Source of the DNA: Candidatus Kerfeldbacteria bacterium
GTDB taxonomy: Bacteria; Patescibacteriota; Patescibacteriia; SBBC01
DNA: 41,482 nucleotides
Direction of reading: 5' to 3'
NCBI GenBank assembly: GCA_016207275.1
Contig: JACQPY010000001.1
Coordinates: 1 to 41,482 of the forward strand
Below the pieces are notes generated by a model. The model was given only the letters and a program-made list of their open reading frames with translations, was not told the DNA's origin and searched no databases. Positions 28,270 through 37,511 of this stretch are shown piece after piece (the stretch's first letter is position 1; each line of letters starts with the position of its first letter). Made by a program: the position numbers and the translations under genes.

Positions 28270-28823
28270 ACCAGCGGATAGCGACCTTTACCGAACGCTA
28301 CCAGGCGGCGGCCCGGAAACTCAAAGAACAGTTTGGTTACACGAATCAGCACGCCGTGCCGAAAATCACCAAGGTAGTCCTCAACGTCGGTGTCGGTCGC
28401 GCCGTTCGCGACGCGAAAGAACTCGAGACCGTGGTTAAGAGTCTCGAGCGGATCACTGGTCAAAAACCAGTCCGGACCAGCGCCCGAAAGTCGATTGCCT
28501 CATTTAAAATTCGTGCCGGCATGCCCATCGGCGCGATGGTCACCCTCCGCGGTCGACCGATGAGACACTTCTTGGAAAAGTTAATCCATGCCGCCTTGCC
28601 GCGCGTTCGCGATTTTCAGGGCTTGAGCCCAACGTCCTTCGACCGCCACGGTATCTATACGCTGGGTCTCAAAGAACACTTGGTCTTCCCCGAAATTGCC
28701 AGTGACAGCGTCGACCAAATCCACGGCGTCGGTATCACCATCGTGACGACGGCCAAGACGCCGGCCGAGGGGTTGACCCTCCTGCGCGCACTCGGTTTCC
28801 CGCTTCAAGCATCAAGGCGTTAA
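28266..28823 (+). CDS. rplE: 50S ribosomal protein L5
   Basis: [14 protein letters not shown]...; ATGA overlap with rplX. Confidence 0.96.
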   Translation: MNQRIATFTERYQAAARKLKEQFGYTNQHAVPKITKVVLNVGVGRAVRDAKELETVVKSLERITGQKPVRTSARKSIASFKIRAGMPIGAMVTLRGRPMRHFLEKLIHAALPRVRDFQGLSPTSFDRHGIYTLGLKEHLVFPEIASDSVDQIHGVGITIVTTAKTPAEGLTLLRALGFPLQASRR

Positions 28824-28831
28824 GGTTTCCC

Positions 28832-29017
28832 ATGGCTACGTCCGCCCAAATCGCTAAGTCGCTCCGCCACCCGAAGTTTTCCACCCGCCTCGTCCGCCGA
28901 TGTTGGCGTTGCGGCCGCACGCGCGGCTACATCCGGAAGTTTCAACTCTGCCGGATTTGCTTCCGGGAACTAGCCAACCGCGGTGATGTTCCGGGGATTC
29001 GTAAGTCGAGCTGGTAA
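28832..29017 (+). CDS. rpsN: 30S ribosomal protein S14 (zinc type)
   Basis: [25 protein letters not shown]...[10 protein letters not shown]-like end. Confidence 0.95.
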   Translation: MATSAQIAKSLRHPKFSTRLVRRCWRCGRTRGYIRKFQLCRICFRELANRGDVPGIRKSSW

Positions 29018-29032
29018 TCGTTAACTATTTCG

Positions 29033-29431
29033 ATGTTATTCTCAACCGATCCCATCGCCGACATGCTCACCCGCCTCCGCAACGCCGCGGAAGTGCGTAG
29101 CCGCAGTGCGTCGGTACCCTACTCGAAAGCCAAGCTAGCCTTGGCCCAGGTACTGGTTCAGGCCGGCTGGATTGCCAACGTCATCACCCACGGCACCCCG
29201 CCACGGACTATGGTCGTCACCCTGAAGTACGATGATCAGGGTCGCAGCATCATTCGGTCAATCCGACGCGTCAGCCGGCCCGGCCGACGGATCTACGTTG
29301 GTCACCTCAATTTGCCGATTGTCGCCAACAACTTCGGTTTGGCAGTCATTTCCACGCCGCAGGGCATGATGACGAACCGTGAGGCCCGCCGCCGCAAGCT
29401 GGGCGGCGAGGTTATCTGTGAGGTTTTTTAG
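29033..29431 (+). CDS. rpsH: 30S ribosomal protein S8
   Basis: DPIADMLTRLRNA...GLAVISTPQGMMTNREARRRKLGGEVICEVF. Confidence 0.97.
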   Translation: MLFSTDPIADMLTRLRNAAEVRSRSASVPYSKAKLALAQVLVQAGWIANVITHGTPPRTMVVTLKYDDQGRSIIRSIRRVSRPGRRIYVGHLNLPIVANNFGLAVISTPQGMMTNREARRRKLGGEVICEVF

Positions 29432-29432
29432 T

Positions 29433-29984
29433 ATGTCGCGCATTGGCAAACTTCCCGTACGCATTCCCGCGGGCGTGACCGTCGACGTCAACGATCGAAC
29501 CTGCGTGGTCAAAGGTCCAAAAGGCGAGCTTTCCTTAGCGCTGCACGAACGCATCAACCTCCACGTCCAGGACGGTGCCGTTGCCGTCTCGGTCGCCAAC
29601 CCTGATGAGAAACGGGACCGGGCCTTGTGGGGGCTGTTCCGGGTGTTGGTGGCTAACTGCATCGAGGGCGTCGAGAAGGGTTTTCAAAAGCAGCTGGAAA
29701 TCCGCGGCGTCGGCTACCGGGCGACGGTCGAGGGTCAACAGCTACTCCTCAACCTCGGCTATTCCCACCCCGTTTATTTTCCGATTCCCGCCGGGACTTC
29801 GATTACCGTTGAGAAAAACGTGATTACCATCAGCGGCGTTGATAAGCAGCTGGTCGGTGAGCTGGCCGCGAAGATTCGGAAGCTGCGCCCGCCCGAGCCA
29901 TACAAAGGTAAGGGCATTCGGTACGTCGGTGAGCATGTTCGGCAAAAAGCTGGTAAAGTAGTGAAAGCTGCTGGAGTAAAGTAG
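29433..29984 (+). CDS. rplF: 50S ribosomal protein L6
   Basis: [15 protein letters not shown]...[15 protein letters not shown]. Confidence 0.97.
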   Translation: MSRIGKLPVRIPAGVTVDVNDRTCVVKGPKGELSLALHERINLHVQDGAVAVSVANPDEKRDRALWGLFRVLVANCIEGVEKGFQKQLEIRGVGYRATVEGQQLLLNLGYSHPVYFPIPAGTSITVEKNVITISGVDKQLVGELAAKIRKLRPPEPYKGKGIRYVGEHVRQKAGKVVKAAGVK

Positions 29985-29986
29985 GT

Positions 29987-30340
29987 ATGCCCCCGCAGAT
30001 TGATCGTCAATACATTCGCCGCCGCCGCCATGCCCGTGTCCGAGCCCGCCTTTTCGGCTCGGCAGAACGCCCACGTTTGGCCGTTTTCCGGAGCCTCAAG
30101 CACATTAGCGCTCAGCTCATTGATGATGCGGCTGGCCGAACACTGGCGGCCGCCTCAGACCGCGACGTTAAGGCGGTCAAAACCGTGACCGTCGAGGTGG
30201 CCCGTCAGGTTGGTCAGCTGATTGGTCAGCGAGCCAAAGCTAAGGGCATCACCGCGGTCGTCTTTGACCGCGGCGGACATTCCTACCACGGACAGGTTAA
30301 GGCGCTGGCCGAGGGGGCGCGCGAGTCAGTATTGTTTTAA
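29987..30340 (+). CDS. rplR: 50S ribosomal protein L18
   Basis: [20 protein letters not shown]...[23 protein letters not shown]. Confidence 0.95.
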   Translation: MPPQIDRQYIRRRRHARVRARLFGSAERPRLAVFRSLKHISAQLIDDAAGRTLAAASDRDVKAVKTVTVEVARQVGQLIGQRAKAKGITAVVFDRGGHSYHGQVKALAEGARESVLF

Positions 30341-30343
30341 TCT

Positions 30344-30865
30344 ATGGCTAACTTTCCACAACGACGGGCGGGCGGACGGCGTCGCCGCGAGGGCGGGTCC
30401 CGCGAGGAGAAGGAGTTTCAGCAGAAGATCATCGACATTCGCCGGGTGACCCGCGTGGTTGCCGGGGGCAAGCGGATGCGTTTTCGCGCGACCGTGGCAC
30501 TCGGCGACGGCAAGGGCCGGGTCGGCATTGGCATCGGGAAAGGCCTCGACGTGACCACGGCGGTCAGCAAAGGTTCAACCCGGGCGCGGAAAAGCTTGTT
30601 GAACGTACCGATCGTCAACGAGACGATTCCGCACGAAGTGCGCGTTAAGTTCGGCGCCGCCAAGGTCATCCTCAAGCCGGCGCCGAAGGGCAGCGGCGTG
30701 ATTGCTGGTGGTCCAATTCGCTCGATCGTGGAACTAGCGGGGATTCGCAACGTGGTCGCTAAAATGCTCGGCTCGTCGAATAAAGTCAACAACGTGTATG
30801 CTGTCATGGAGGCGCTCCGGCAGCTCCAGACACGCGACGATCTGAAGCGCAAGTTGTCAGCCTAA
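30344..30865 (+). CDS. rpsE: 30S ribosomal protein S5
   Basis: RVTRVVAGGKRMRFRATVALGDGKGRVGIGIGK. Confidence 0.97.
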   Translation: MANFPQRRAGGRRRREGGSREEKEFQQKIIDIRRVTRVVAGGKRMRFRATVALGDGKGRVGIGIGKGLDVTTAVSKGSTRARKSLLNVPIVNETIPHEVRVKFGAAKVILKPAPKGSGVIAGGPIRSIVELAGIRNVVAKMLGSSNKVNNVYAVMEALRQLQTRDDLKRKLSA

Positions 30866-30867
30866 CC

Positions 30868-31371
30868 ATGCCCTTGTCATTGCACCAACTTTCGACTAAC
30901 CCTGGCGCTCGGGTTCGGCGGCGCCGCGTTGGTCGCGGCAATGCTTCGCGCGGTACCTACAGCGGGCGGGGTCTGAAAGGTCAGCGTTCTCGGTCGGGCG
31001 GTCGGCGTGGACTGATCCGACGTAGCCTTCGCGCGTTGCTCGAGCGCGTGCCGAAGCAGCGGGGGTTTACCAGCCGCCACCATAAGCTGGCGGTGGTTAA
31101 TCTGACCGAGCTCGAGCAGGCCTTCGACGTTGGTCAAGTGGTCACGCCCGAACTGCTCGAACAGAAGGGCTTGGTTCGGACGAGCGGCGCCGGCGTCAAG
31201 GTGCTCGGCCGAGGAACGCTATCGAAAAAACTGACCGTCCGGGCCCACGCCTTTTCCGCCTCGGCTCAGCAGGCCATTGCAGCGGCTGGCGGTACGGTCG
31301 TCCGGCTGCATCGTCGGGCGCCAGTAGCAGCTCGAGCGGCAACCACCGCTAACGAACAAGCGAATGCTTGA
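30868..31371 (+). CDS. rplO: 50S ribosomal protein L15
   Basis: RRRVGRGNASRGTYSGRGLKGQRSRSG. Confidence 0.95.
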   Translation: MPLSLHQLSTNPGARVRRRRVGRGNASRGTYSGRGLKGQRSRSGGRRGLIRRSLRALLERVPKQRGFTSRHHKLAVVNLTELEQAFDVGQVVTPELLEQKGLVRTSGAGVKVLGRGTLSKKLTVRAHAFSASAQQAIAAAGGTVVRLHRRAPVAARAATTANEQANA

Positions 31372-32638
31372 GAAGCTTGGCCAAATTTGGCGGGTTCGTG
31401 ATCTGCGAACGAAGATTTTGTTCGTCCTGGCCATGCTGGTCGTTTTTCGAATTATTGCCCACATTCCTATTCCCGGCGTCGATACCGAAGCCCTGCGTCG
31501 ATTCTTTAGCTCGAACCAACTGCTCGGTCTGCTGAACATCTTCTCCGGCGGTGGTTTGGAGAACTTTTCGATCGTCATGCTCGGGGTTGGTCCGTATATT
31601 ACCGCTTCGATCATTTTTCAGTTGTTGACCATGATCATTCCGGCCCTCGAGCGCTTGTCGAAAGAAGGCGAGCAGGGATACCATAAGATCAATCAATGGA
31701 CGCGGATGCTGACCGTGCCGTTGGCCGCGCTGCAAGCGTTCAGCACCATTACCCTGCTGCGTCAGCAGGGGGGCGGAATCATCCCGGCGATGTCGCCATT
31801 TAATTTAATTACCGCCGTGGTCGCGATTACCGGCGGGACGATGTTCTTGATGTGGATCGGCGAGCTCATTAGCGAGAAGAAAATTGGTAATGGCATTTCG
31901 CTCCTGATCTTTGCCGGTATTGTCGCCCAGCTGCCGGTCAGCCTGCAGCGGACCCTGGCCACCTTTGACCCAACTAAAATTTTCACCTACCTACTGATCG
32001 CCGCCGTTGGCCTCATTACCATTGCCGGTATTGTCTTCATTACCGAGGCACAACGCAACATCCCGGTCTCGTACGCGCGCCGCATCCGGGGCAACCGCGT
32101 GTTCGGTGGGGTTGACACCCACCTGCCGTTACGGGTTAACCAAGCCGGCGTCATTCCCATCATTTTTGCCGTGTCGTTGGTCGTGTTTCCTCCGCTGATC
32201 GCCCAGTTTTTCGCCAATTCGAATATCGGCTGGCTGGCCGCGGCCTCGCGGGGAACGACGACGCTGTTTCAAAACCAACTCTTCTATGCCGGCATCTATT
32301 TCGTCCTGGTTTTTGCCTTCACGTACTTCTACACCTCGGTGGTGTTCCACCCGCAACAAATTTCCGAAAATTTACAGAAGCAGGGCGGATTCGTACCCGG
32401 TATCAGACCGGGTCAGCATACGGCGCAGTACCTCAGCTACGTGTCCAACCGCATTATGCTTGCTGGTGCGCTCTTTCTCGGTGCGATCGCCGTGTTGCCG
32501 AATATTCTGCAGTCGACGACGCAGATTACGACCTTAGTAGTCGGGGGGACGAGCTTGCTGATCGTCGTGGCGGTGGTCATTGAAACCGTCAAACAGATCG
32601 ACGCGCAGCTGGTAATGCGGGACTACGAGGGGTTCTAG
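31364..32638 (+). CDS. secY: Sec translocase subunit SecY
   Basis: RIIAHIPIPGVD..., GNGISLLIFAGI, NQAGVIPIIFA. Confidence 0.97.
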   Translation: MLEKLGQIWRVRDLRTKILFVLAMLVVFRIIAHIPIPGVDTEALRRFFSSNQLLGLLNIFSGGGLENFSIVMLGVGPYITASIIFQLLTMIIPALERLSKEGEQGYHKINQWTRMLTVPLAALQAFSTITLLRQQGGGIIPAMSPFNLITAVVAITGGTMFLMWIGELISEKKIGNGISLLIFAGIVAQLPVSLQRTLATFDPTKIFTYLLIAAVGLITIAGIVFITEAQRNIPVSYARRIRGNRVFGGVDTHLPLRVNQAGVIPIIFAVSLVVFPPLIAQFFANSNIGWLAAASRGTTTLFQNQLFYAGIYFVLVFAFTYFYTSVVFHPQQISENLQKQGGFVPGIRPGQHTAQYLSYVSNRIMLAGALFLGAIAVLPNILQSTTQITTLVVGGTSLLIVVAVVIETVKQIDAQLVMRDYEGF

Positions 32639-32645
32639 AAGAATA

Positions 32646-32737
32646 TTTGACATGTGACATTTGACTTATGACTTGTTGATTTGATGTCAGTCCGTCTGGT
32701 CACACGTCACACGTCAAAAATCAATCGTTCAACGTTA
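32646..32737 (+). repeat. intergenic repeat with 7-nt periodicity (site B)
   Basis: GACATGT GACATTT GACTTAT GACTTGT on the left, GTCACAC GTCACAC GTCAAAA on the right. Confidence 0.65.
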
Positions 32738-33394
32738 ATGGCTAAACGTCAACAATCTCCTCACCGGATTGTCATCCTCGGTCCACAAGGGTCTGGCAAA
32801 GGAACGCAGGCGGCGCGGCTGGCTAAACTCCTGAAGCTGCCTCATATTTCGACGGGCGACATTTTTCGTACGCATATCAAGCACCGAACGCCGCTCGGCC
32901 GGAAAGTCTCAGCTCTTCTTGATGCCGGTTCATTAGTATCTAATCGGCTGACCAATCAGATTCTCGCCCACCGTCTGCGGCGGCCTGACTGCCGACGTGG
33001 GTATGTGCTGGATGGGTATCCCCGGACGCTTTCCCAGGCTCGATTTTTAGAACGGGTCGCTCGGCCGACCGTGGTCGCGAACTTTGAGCTGGCTGATCGG
33101 GAAGCGGTCAAACGGCTGCGCGGTCGGCGGATGGCCCCGGACGGGACCATTTACCATCTGCGATTCAACCCGCCGCCCAAACGACTGCGCGGTCGGCTGA
33201 TGGTGCGGGAAGACGATCGGCCGGCCGCGGTCCGCCGCCGTTTGAAGACCTACCGTCGGGCAGTTGCGCCCCTCCTGAAGTTCTATCGGCGGGCCGGACT
33301 TTTGGTTAGCGTTGATGCCCGGCCGATAATTCCACGGGTAGGGCGCGCCATTTTGAACATCGTTCGCCGACGCGCTGGACGACTAGGTCGATGA
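32738..33394 (+). CDS. adk: adenylate kinase
   Basis: ILGPQGSGKGTQAARLAKLLKLPHISTGDIFR; GYVLDGYPRTLSQA. Start at MAKRQQ is uncertain. Confidence 0.92.
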   Translation: MAKRQQSPHRIVILGPQGSGKGTQAARLAKLLKLPHISTGDIFRTHIKHRTPLGRKVSALLDAGSLVSNRLTNQILAHRLRRPDCRRGYVLDGYPRTLSQARFLERVARPTVVANFELADREAVKRLRGRRMAPDGTIYHLRFNPPPKRLRGRLMVREDDRPAAVRRRLKTYRRAVAPLLKFYRRAGLLVSVDARPIIPRVGRAILNIVRRRAGRLGR

Positions 33395-34161
33395 CCAAAC
33401 CGGCGCCGCTGAGCGAACAAGAACTCGCGGCGATTCGTCGAAGCGGGCAGATACTCGCGCAAGCGATGCAGCAGGTTATTGCCGCCATCCGTCGGGGCGT
33501 GGTCGCCACCATTGAGCTTGATACACTCGCTGAATCGGCCATTCGGAAACTGGGGGGAAACCCCGCTTTTAAAGGTTACCGTGGGTATCCACGCACGATC
33601 TGTATCTCCGTTAACGACGAAGTCGTCCATGGAGTTCCCCGTAAGAACAAGATTCTGAAGGAGGGTGCTGTAGTTAGTCTTGACCTCGGCGTGGTGTATC
33701 GCGGTATGTACACTGACATGGCCACGACCGTAGTTGTTTCACGTCAGACTCGCCAGACAGAGATTATTGCAGTAGCGCAAGCGGCTTTACGAGAAGGGTT
33801 GAGGCAGGTTCGCGCCGGCGCCACGACCGGCGACATCGGCGCGGCCGTCCAACAGCTTATCGAAGCACACGACTACAGTGTGGTTCGCGACCTCGTTGGT
33901 CATGGCGTTGGCCGGAGTATTCACGAGGAACCGTCAATTCCTAACTTCGGCCAACCTGGTACGGGCAGTCGGCTGCGGTCAGGCACGGCGATTGCGGTCG
34001 AGCCGATGATTACCGCTGGCCGATACACGGTGACGACTGATGGTGACGGCTGGACAGTGCGCACGGCTGATGGTAGCCTGGCGGCGCATGAGGAGCGAAC
34101 TGTTTTAGTGACCGACCACGGGTATGAACTATTGACGCCGCCACGATGGGACGAATCCTAG
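33391..34161 (+). CDS. map: type I methionine aminopeptidase
   Basis: NDEVVHGVPR, VSLDLGVVYRGMYTDMA, GHGVGRSIHEEPSIPNFG. Confidence 0.96.
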   Translation: MTKPAPLSEQELAAIRRSGQILAQAMQQVIAAIRRGVVATIELDTLAESAIRKLGGNPAFKGYRGYPRTICISVNDEVVHGVPRKNKILKEGAVVSLDLGVVYRGMYTDMATTVVVSRQTRQTEIIAVAQAALREGLRQVRAGATTGDIGAAVQQLIEAHDYSVVRDLVGHGVGRSIHEEPSIPNFGQPGTGSRLRSGTAIAVEPMITAGRYTVTTDGDGWTVRTADGSLAAHEERTVLVTDHGYELLTPPRWDES

Positions 34162-34547
34162 GCCTCGACTACGGTGACAAGCGGGTAGGCGTGGCGATCA
34201 GCGATGAAGCTGGCTACCACGTCTTCACGCGTCCGGCCTTGATCAATCGCGGCAAGCGCGCCCTTTTTAGCGAACTCGACCAATTAATTCAAGCTGAGGG
34301 CGTGGAGCGGATCGTCGTTGGTTTGCCCTTAACCCTGCGCGGCGAACGAGGGCCGCAAGCCACCGCCATTCAGTCAATCATGTGCGAGTTGGAAGAAGCG
34401 CTGAGTTTACCGGTTGATTTTGAAGACGAGCGGATGACCACCGCCTACGCCGCGCGGTTTCGCCAGTCGTCGGCCGACCCCGACAGCATTGCTGCCGCGG
34501 CCATACTTGAATCGTATCTCGAGCGGCGGCGGAAGGAGTCACCATGA
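34146..34547 (+). CDS. ruvX: Holliday junction resolvase-like protein RuvX/YqgF
   Basis: MGRILGLDYGDKRVGVAISDE...ERIVVGLPLTLRGERG. Confidence 0.95.
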   Translation: MGRILGLDYGDKRVGVAISDEAGYHVFTRPALINRGKRALFSELDQLIQAEGVERIVVGLPLTLRGERGPQATAIQSIMCELEEALSLPVDFEDERMTTAYAARFRQSSADPDSIAAAAILESYLERRRKESP

Positions 34548-35647
34548 ACGCCTGGTGGTACTTTGCAATTGCTGCGGCAGCATCGTTGGTGGCGTCAGTA
34601 GTTGTCCGAGCGGCCGCCCGTCGTGGCGGCGTGGTTGACCGCCCTGAAGATGATCCGGCTCGTAAGGTGCACAGCCGGCCAGTGCCGTTGCTTGGCGGTT
34701 TAGCTATCTTCGTCAGTTTTTTTACCCTGGTCGCGGTCTTAAGTCAGCAGCCGGGCACGGTGACCGGAATCTTCGTTCTGCCAAAACACCTGTGGGGAAT
34801 TTTTATCGGCGCCTGTTTGTTGATGCTGGGCGGCTACCTCGATGACCGCTACCGTCTGTCGCCGCGGAAGCAAATTATTTTTCCAGTCCTGGCCACCCTG
34901 GCGGTGATTGCCAGCGGCGTCGGCGTCAAATTCATAACTAACCCCCTCGGTGGGGTGATTAGACTGGATTCGATTAACATCCCGATTGCCAGTTGGGGCG
35001 GGGTGACCTACCACCTGACCTTGTGGGCCGATGTCTTTTCGTTTGTCTGGTTGATGGGGATGGCTTATACGACGAAATTCCTTGACGGCCTCGATGGCCT
35101 GGTATCCGGCATTACCGCCATCGGCAGCGTCATTGTTTTCTTGCTGTCGATGCGGCCGCCGGTGCTCCAACCGGAAACCGCCAACCTGGCGATTATTCTG
35201 GCCGGCGCCTGCACCGGCTTCCTGGCGCTGAATTGGCACCCGGCGCGACTGTTCCTCGGCGAGGGCGGGTCGCTCCTGACCGGCTTCTTGCTCGGCACCT
35301 TGGCCATCATTGCCGGCGGCAAAATCGCCACGGCCTTGCTGATCATGGGCATTCCCATGCTCGACGTGGCCTGGGTCATTGTTCGACGAGCGTTGGTTGA
35401 GCGTCGTTCGCCGTTCTACACGGCCGACAAGAAACACCTTCACTTCCGCCTGCTCGACGTTGGCTTTTCGCACCGCGGGGCGGTCTTATTCCTGTATCTA
35501 TTGACCGCCGTTTTTGGCGCGGCCACCTTACTGTTCAGGGGCGCGGAGAAATTACTGATTTTGTTGGTTCTCGGCTTGGTGATGGTCGGATTGGCCACGG
35601 CCTTGGTTATCGGCGCTAGCCGTCGGCGAGCCGCGGAAAAACCATGA
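34544..35647 (+). CDS. MraY/WecA-type glycosyl-1-phosphate transferase
   Basis: DDPARKVHSRPVPLLGGLAIF, KFLDGLDGLVSGI, FLGEGGSLLTGFLLG. Confidence 0.9.
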   Translation: MNAWWYFAIAAAASLVASVVVRAAARRGGVVDRPEDDPARKVHSRPVPLLGGLAIFVSFFTLVAVLSQQPGTVTGIFVLPKHLWGIFIGACLLMLGGYLDDRYRLSPRKQIIFPVLATLAVIASGVGVKFITNPLGGVIRLDSINIPIASWGGVTYHLTLWADVFSFVWLMGMAYTTKFLDGLDGLVSGITAIGSVIVFLLSMRPPVLQPETANLAIILAGACTGFLALNWHPARLFLGEGGSLLTGFLLGTLAIIAGGKIATALLIMGIPMLDVAWVIVRRALVERRSPFYTADKKHLHFRLLDVGFSHRGAVLFLYLLTAVFGAATLLFRGAEKLLILLVLGLVMVGLATALVIGASRRRAAEKP

Positions 35648-36150
35648 AGCGACAAGTAATTTTTCTGTTAATTGTGGCCTTGGTCATCGGCGCCTCCCTC
35701 TATGGATTCAGTGGCGGAGACGTCGGGAAGTTTTTCAGCCGTCTGTGGCAGGGGACGGTCGAACGGCGACCGCAACTGGCCGCGGTTAGCTTTGCTAGTG
35801 TCAGGGTTCGGGCGGAGGTGGCGGCCACGCTGGCCGCCCGGAGCACGGGGCTAGCTGGGCGCGAATCGCTGCCGGCCGACGCGGGTATGCTGTTCGTCTT
35901 TGAGCAACCCGGACCGCATGCGTTCTGGATGCAGGGAATGCGCTTCCCGCTCGATATCATCTGGATCAACAACGGTCAGGTGGTCGACGTCGCCCTGAAC
36001 GTCCCAGTTCCTGACGGCGTGCCGCCGCTGTATACGCCTGAGCAATTCGCGACGTCCGTGCTCGAGGTTAACGCCGGTTTCGTGGCTGAGCACGGAATTA
36101 CGATCGGTTCGCCCGCGGCCATTGAGTTTGACGGATTTTCCGAACCATGA
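35644..36150 (+). CDS. DUF192 family secreted/membrane protein
   Basis: ARSTGLAGRESLPADAGMLFVFEQPGPHAFWMQGMRFPLDIIWI. Confidence 0.9.
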   Translation: MKRQVIFLLIVALVIGASLYGFSGGDVGKFFSRLWQGTVERRPQLAAVSFASVRVRAEVAATLAARSTGLAGRESLPADAGMLFVFEQPGPHAFWMQGMRFPLDIIWINNGQVVDVALNVPVPDGVPPLYTPEQFATSVLEVNAGFVAEHGITIGSPAAIEFDGFSEP

Positions 36151-36182
36151 TAGGCTAACGGCCTAACGTTGACCCACACGCT

Positions 36183-36500
36183 ATGTTTGCTATCGTCGCG
36201 ATCAGCGGAAAACAGTATCTCGTTTCCCAGGGACAGCGGCTGTCTGTCGATGCGTTGGCGGTTGAAGCCGGAAAAACTGTCCGTTTTGACGCAGTCTTGT
36301 TGGTCGCCGGCGGCGCCCGCATCCAGGTCGGCCAGCCGCAGGTCGCTGGCGTTACCGTCGAAGCCAAGGTCCTCCGACAGTACCGCGGCGACAAGGTGAC
36401 CGTTCTCAAGTATAAGCCCAAGGTCCGATACCGCAAAAAGTTCGGTCATCGGCAAAGCCTGACTGAACTTGAGGTTACCAATATTCATCGTGGCCAGTAA
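36183..36500 (+). CDS. rplU: 50S ribosomal protein L21
   Basis: MFAIVAISGKQYLVSQGQ...KVTVLKYKPKVRYRKKFGHRQ. Confidence 0.95.
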   Translation: MFAIVAISGKQYLVSQGQRLSVDALAVEAGKTVRFDAVLLVAGGARIQVGQPQVAGVTVEAKVLRQYRGDKVTVLKYKPKVRYRKKFGHRQSLTELEVTNIHRGQ

Positions 36501-36508
36501 GACCGGCG

Positions 36509-36539
36509 CGCCGAGGCCGCTCAGCGGGGGCGGCGTTTT
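36509..36539 (+). terminator. GC-rich hairpin followed by TTTT, downstream of rplU
   Basis: CGCCGAGGCCGC / GCGGGGGCGGCG then TTTT. Confidence 0.45.
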
Positions 36540-36542
36540 GGG

Positions 36543-37142
36543 CTAGGCGTTCTGTCGACCGCGCAGGGCGTTGGCCACCGTCACCTCGTCAGCGTACTCG
36601 AGCGTCGCGCCCATGGGCAGGCCCCGACCGAGGCGGGTGACCGTGACCCCGAGGGGACGCAAGATTTTCTTAAGATGTAAGGCGGTGGTTTCACCTTCCA
36701 TGTCGGGGTTAGTGGCAATGATGACCTCGCGGACATGGTCAGTCTTAACGCGTTCGAGCAAGGACGCCAGATTAAGCTGGTCCGGCGTCACGCCCTCGAG
36801 GGGGTTGAGGACGCCGCCGAGGACATGGTACCGACCGTGGTACTCGCCGCTCTGCTCAATCACGCTGACGTCGGGGGTTTCGGCCACCACGCAGACGGTG
36901 GTCTGATCGCGACTCGGATCGCGATCAAAGCGGCAGGGCGAGGCCTCGTCAACCAGGCCGCAGACGCTACACCGGGTAACCCGCGCCGGCAAGGAGGCGA
37001 TGCGCTCACTCAGCGCTTTCAGGTCGGCCGGTGACTGGCGGAGCAGGTGGAAGGTGAAACGCTGGGCGTTTTTGTCGCCAACGCCAGGAAACTTCCGGAA
37101 CGCGTCAACCAGCTCTTGCAGCGGCTTCGGCAGCTGGGCCAT
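36543..37142 (-). CDS. recR: recombination protein RecR
   Basis: FRKFPGVGDKNAQRFTFHLL, C4 zinc finger CSVCGLVDEASPC, Toprim region. Confidence 0.95.
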   Translation of the reverse strand: MAQLPKPLQELVDAFRKFPGVGDKNAQRFTFHLLRQSPADLKALSERIASLPARVTRCSVCGLVDEASPCRFDRDPSRDQTTVCVVAETPDVSVIEQSGEYHGRYHVLGGVLNPLEGVTPDQLNLASLLERVKTDHVREVIIATNPDMEGETTALHLKKILRPLGVTVTRLGRGLPMGATLEYADEVTVANALRGRQNA

Positions 37143-37145
37143 GCG

Positions 37146-37448
37146 TCAGCCAAGCCCGCCCGGCAGCTTGAAGCCCGGCGTTTGTTTTAATACCTTAGCC
37201 GCTTCAACTTGCGATTTACGGATGGCGTTGTTGACGGCTTCGGCCAGGTGCTGCTGCAGTTCTTCGCGTTTTTCCGCTCGCAGGTGATCGGGATCAATCT
37301 CGATTCCCAGCACCTCCTGGTTGCCGTCCATGACCACCTGAATCTTCCCGTGATCGGCGTCGGCGTGAACCACCACCTCTTTCAGGGTATTCTGGATGGT
37401 CTTGGCCTGGTGGCGGAGCTCTTTGTACTGCTTGAGTTTACTGAACAT
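37146..37448 (-). CDS. YbaB/EbfC family nucleoid-associated protein
   Basis: Small charged protein next to recR; start at MFSKLKQYKEL. Confidence 0.85.
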   Translation of the reverse strand: MFSKLKQYKELRHQAKTIQNTLKEVVVHADADHGKIQVVMDGNQEVLGIEIDPDHLRAEKREELQQHLAEAVNNAIRKSQVEAAKVLKQTPGFKLPGGLG

Positions 37449-37511
37449 ACCTACTAAGCATAGCACAGGGTTGCCAACGGTGCAGTAGTAACGACTGATT
37501 GAGCTGCGGAT

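Noticed and set aside
34739-35473. 244-aa minus-strand ORF opposite the MraY/WecA-type gene
   Set aside because: Low-complexity Gln/Arg/Gly-rich shadow ORF; the plus strand encodes a clear family.
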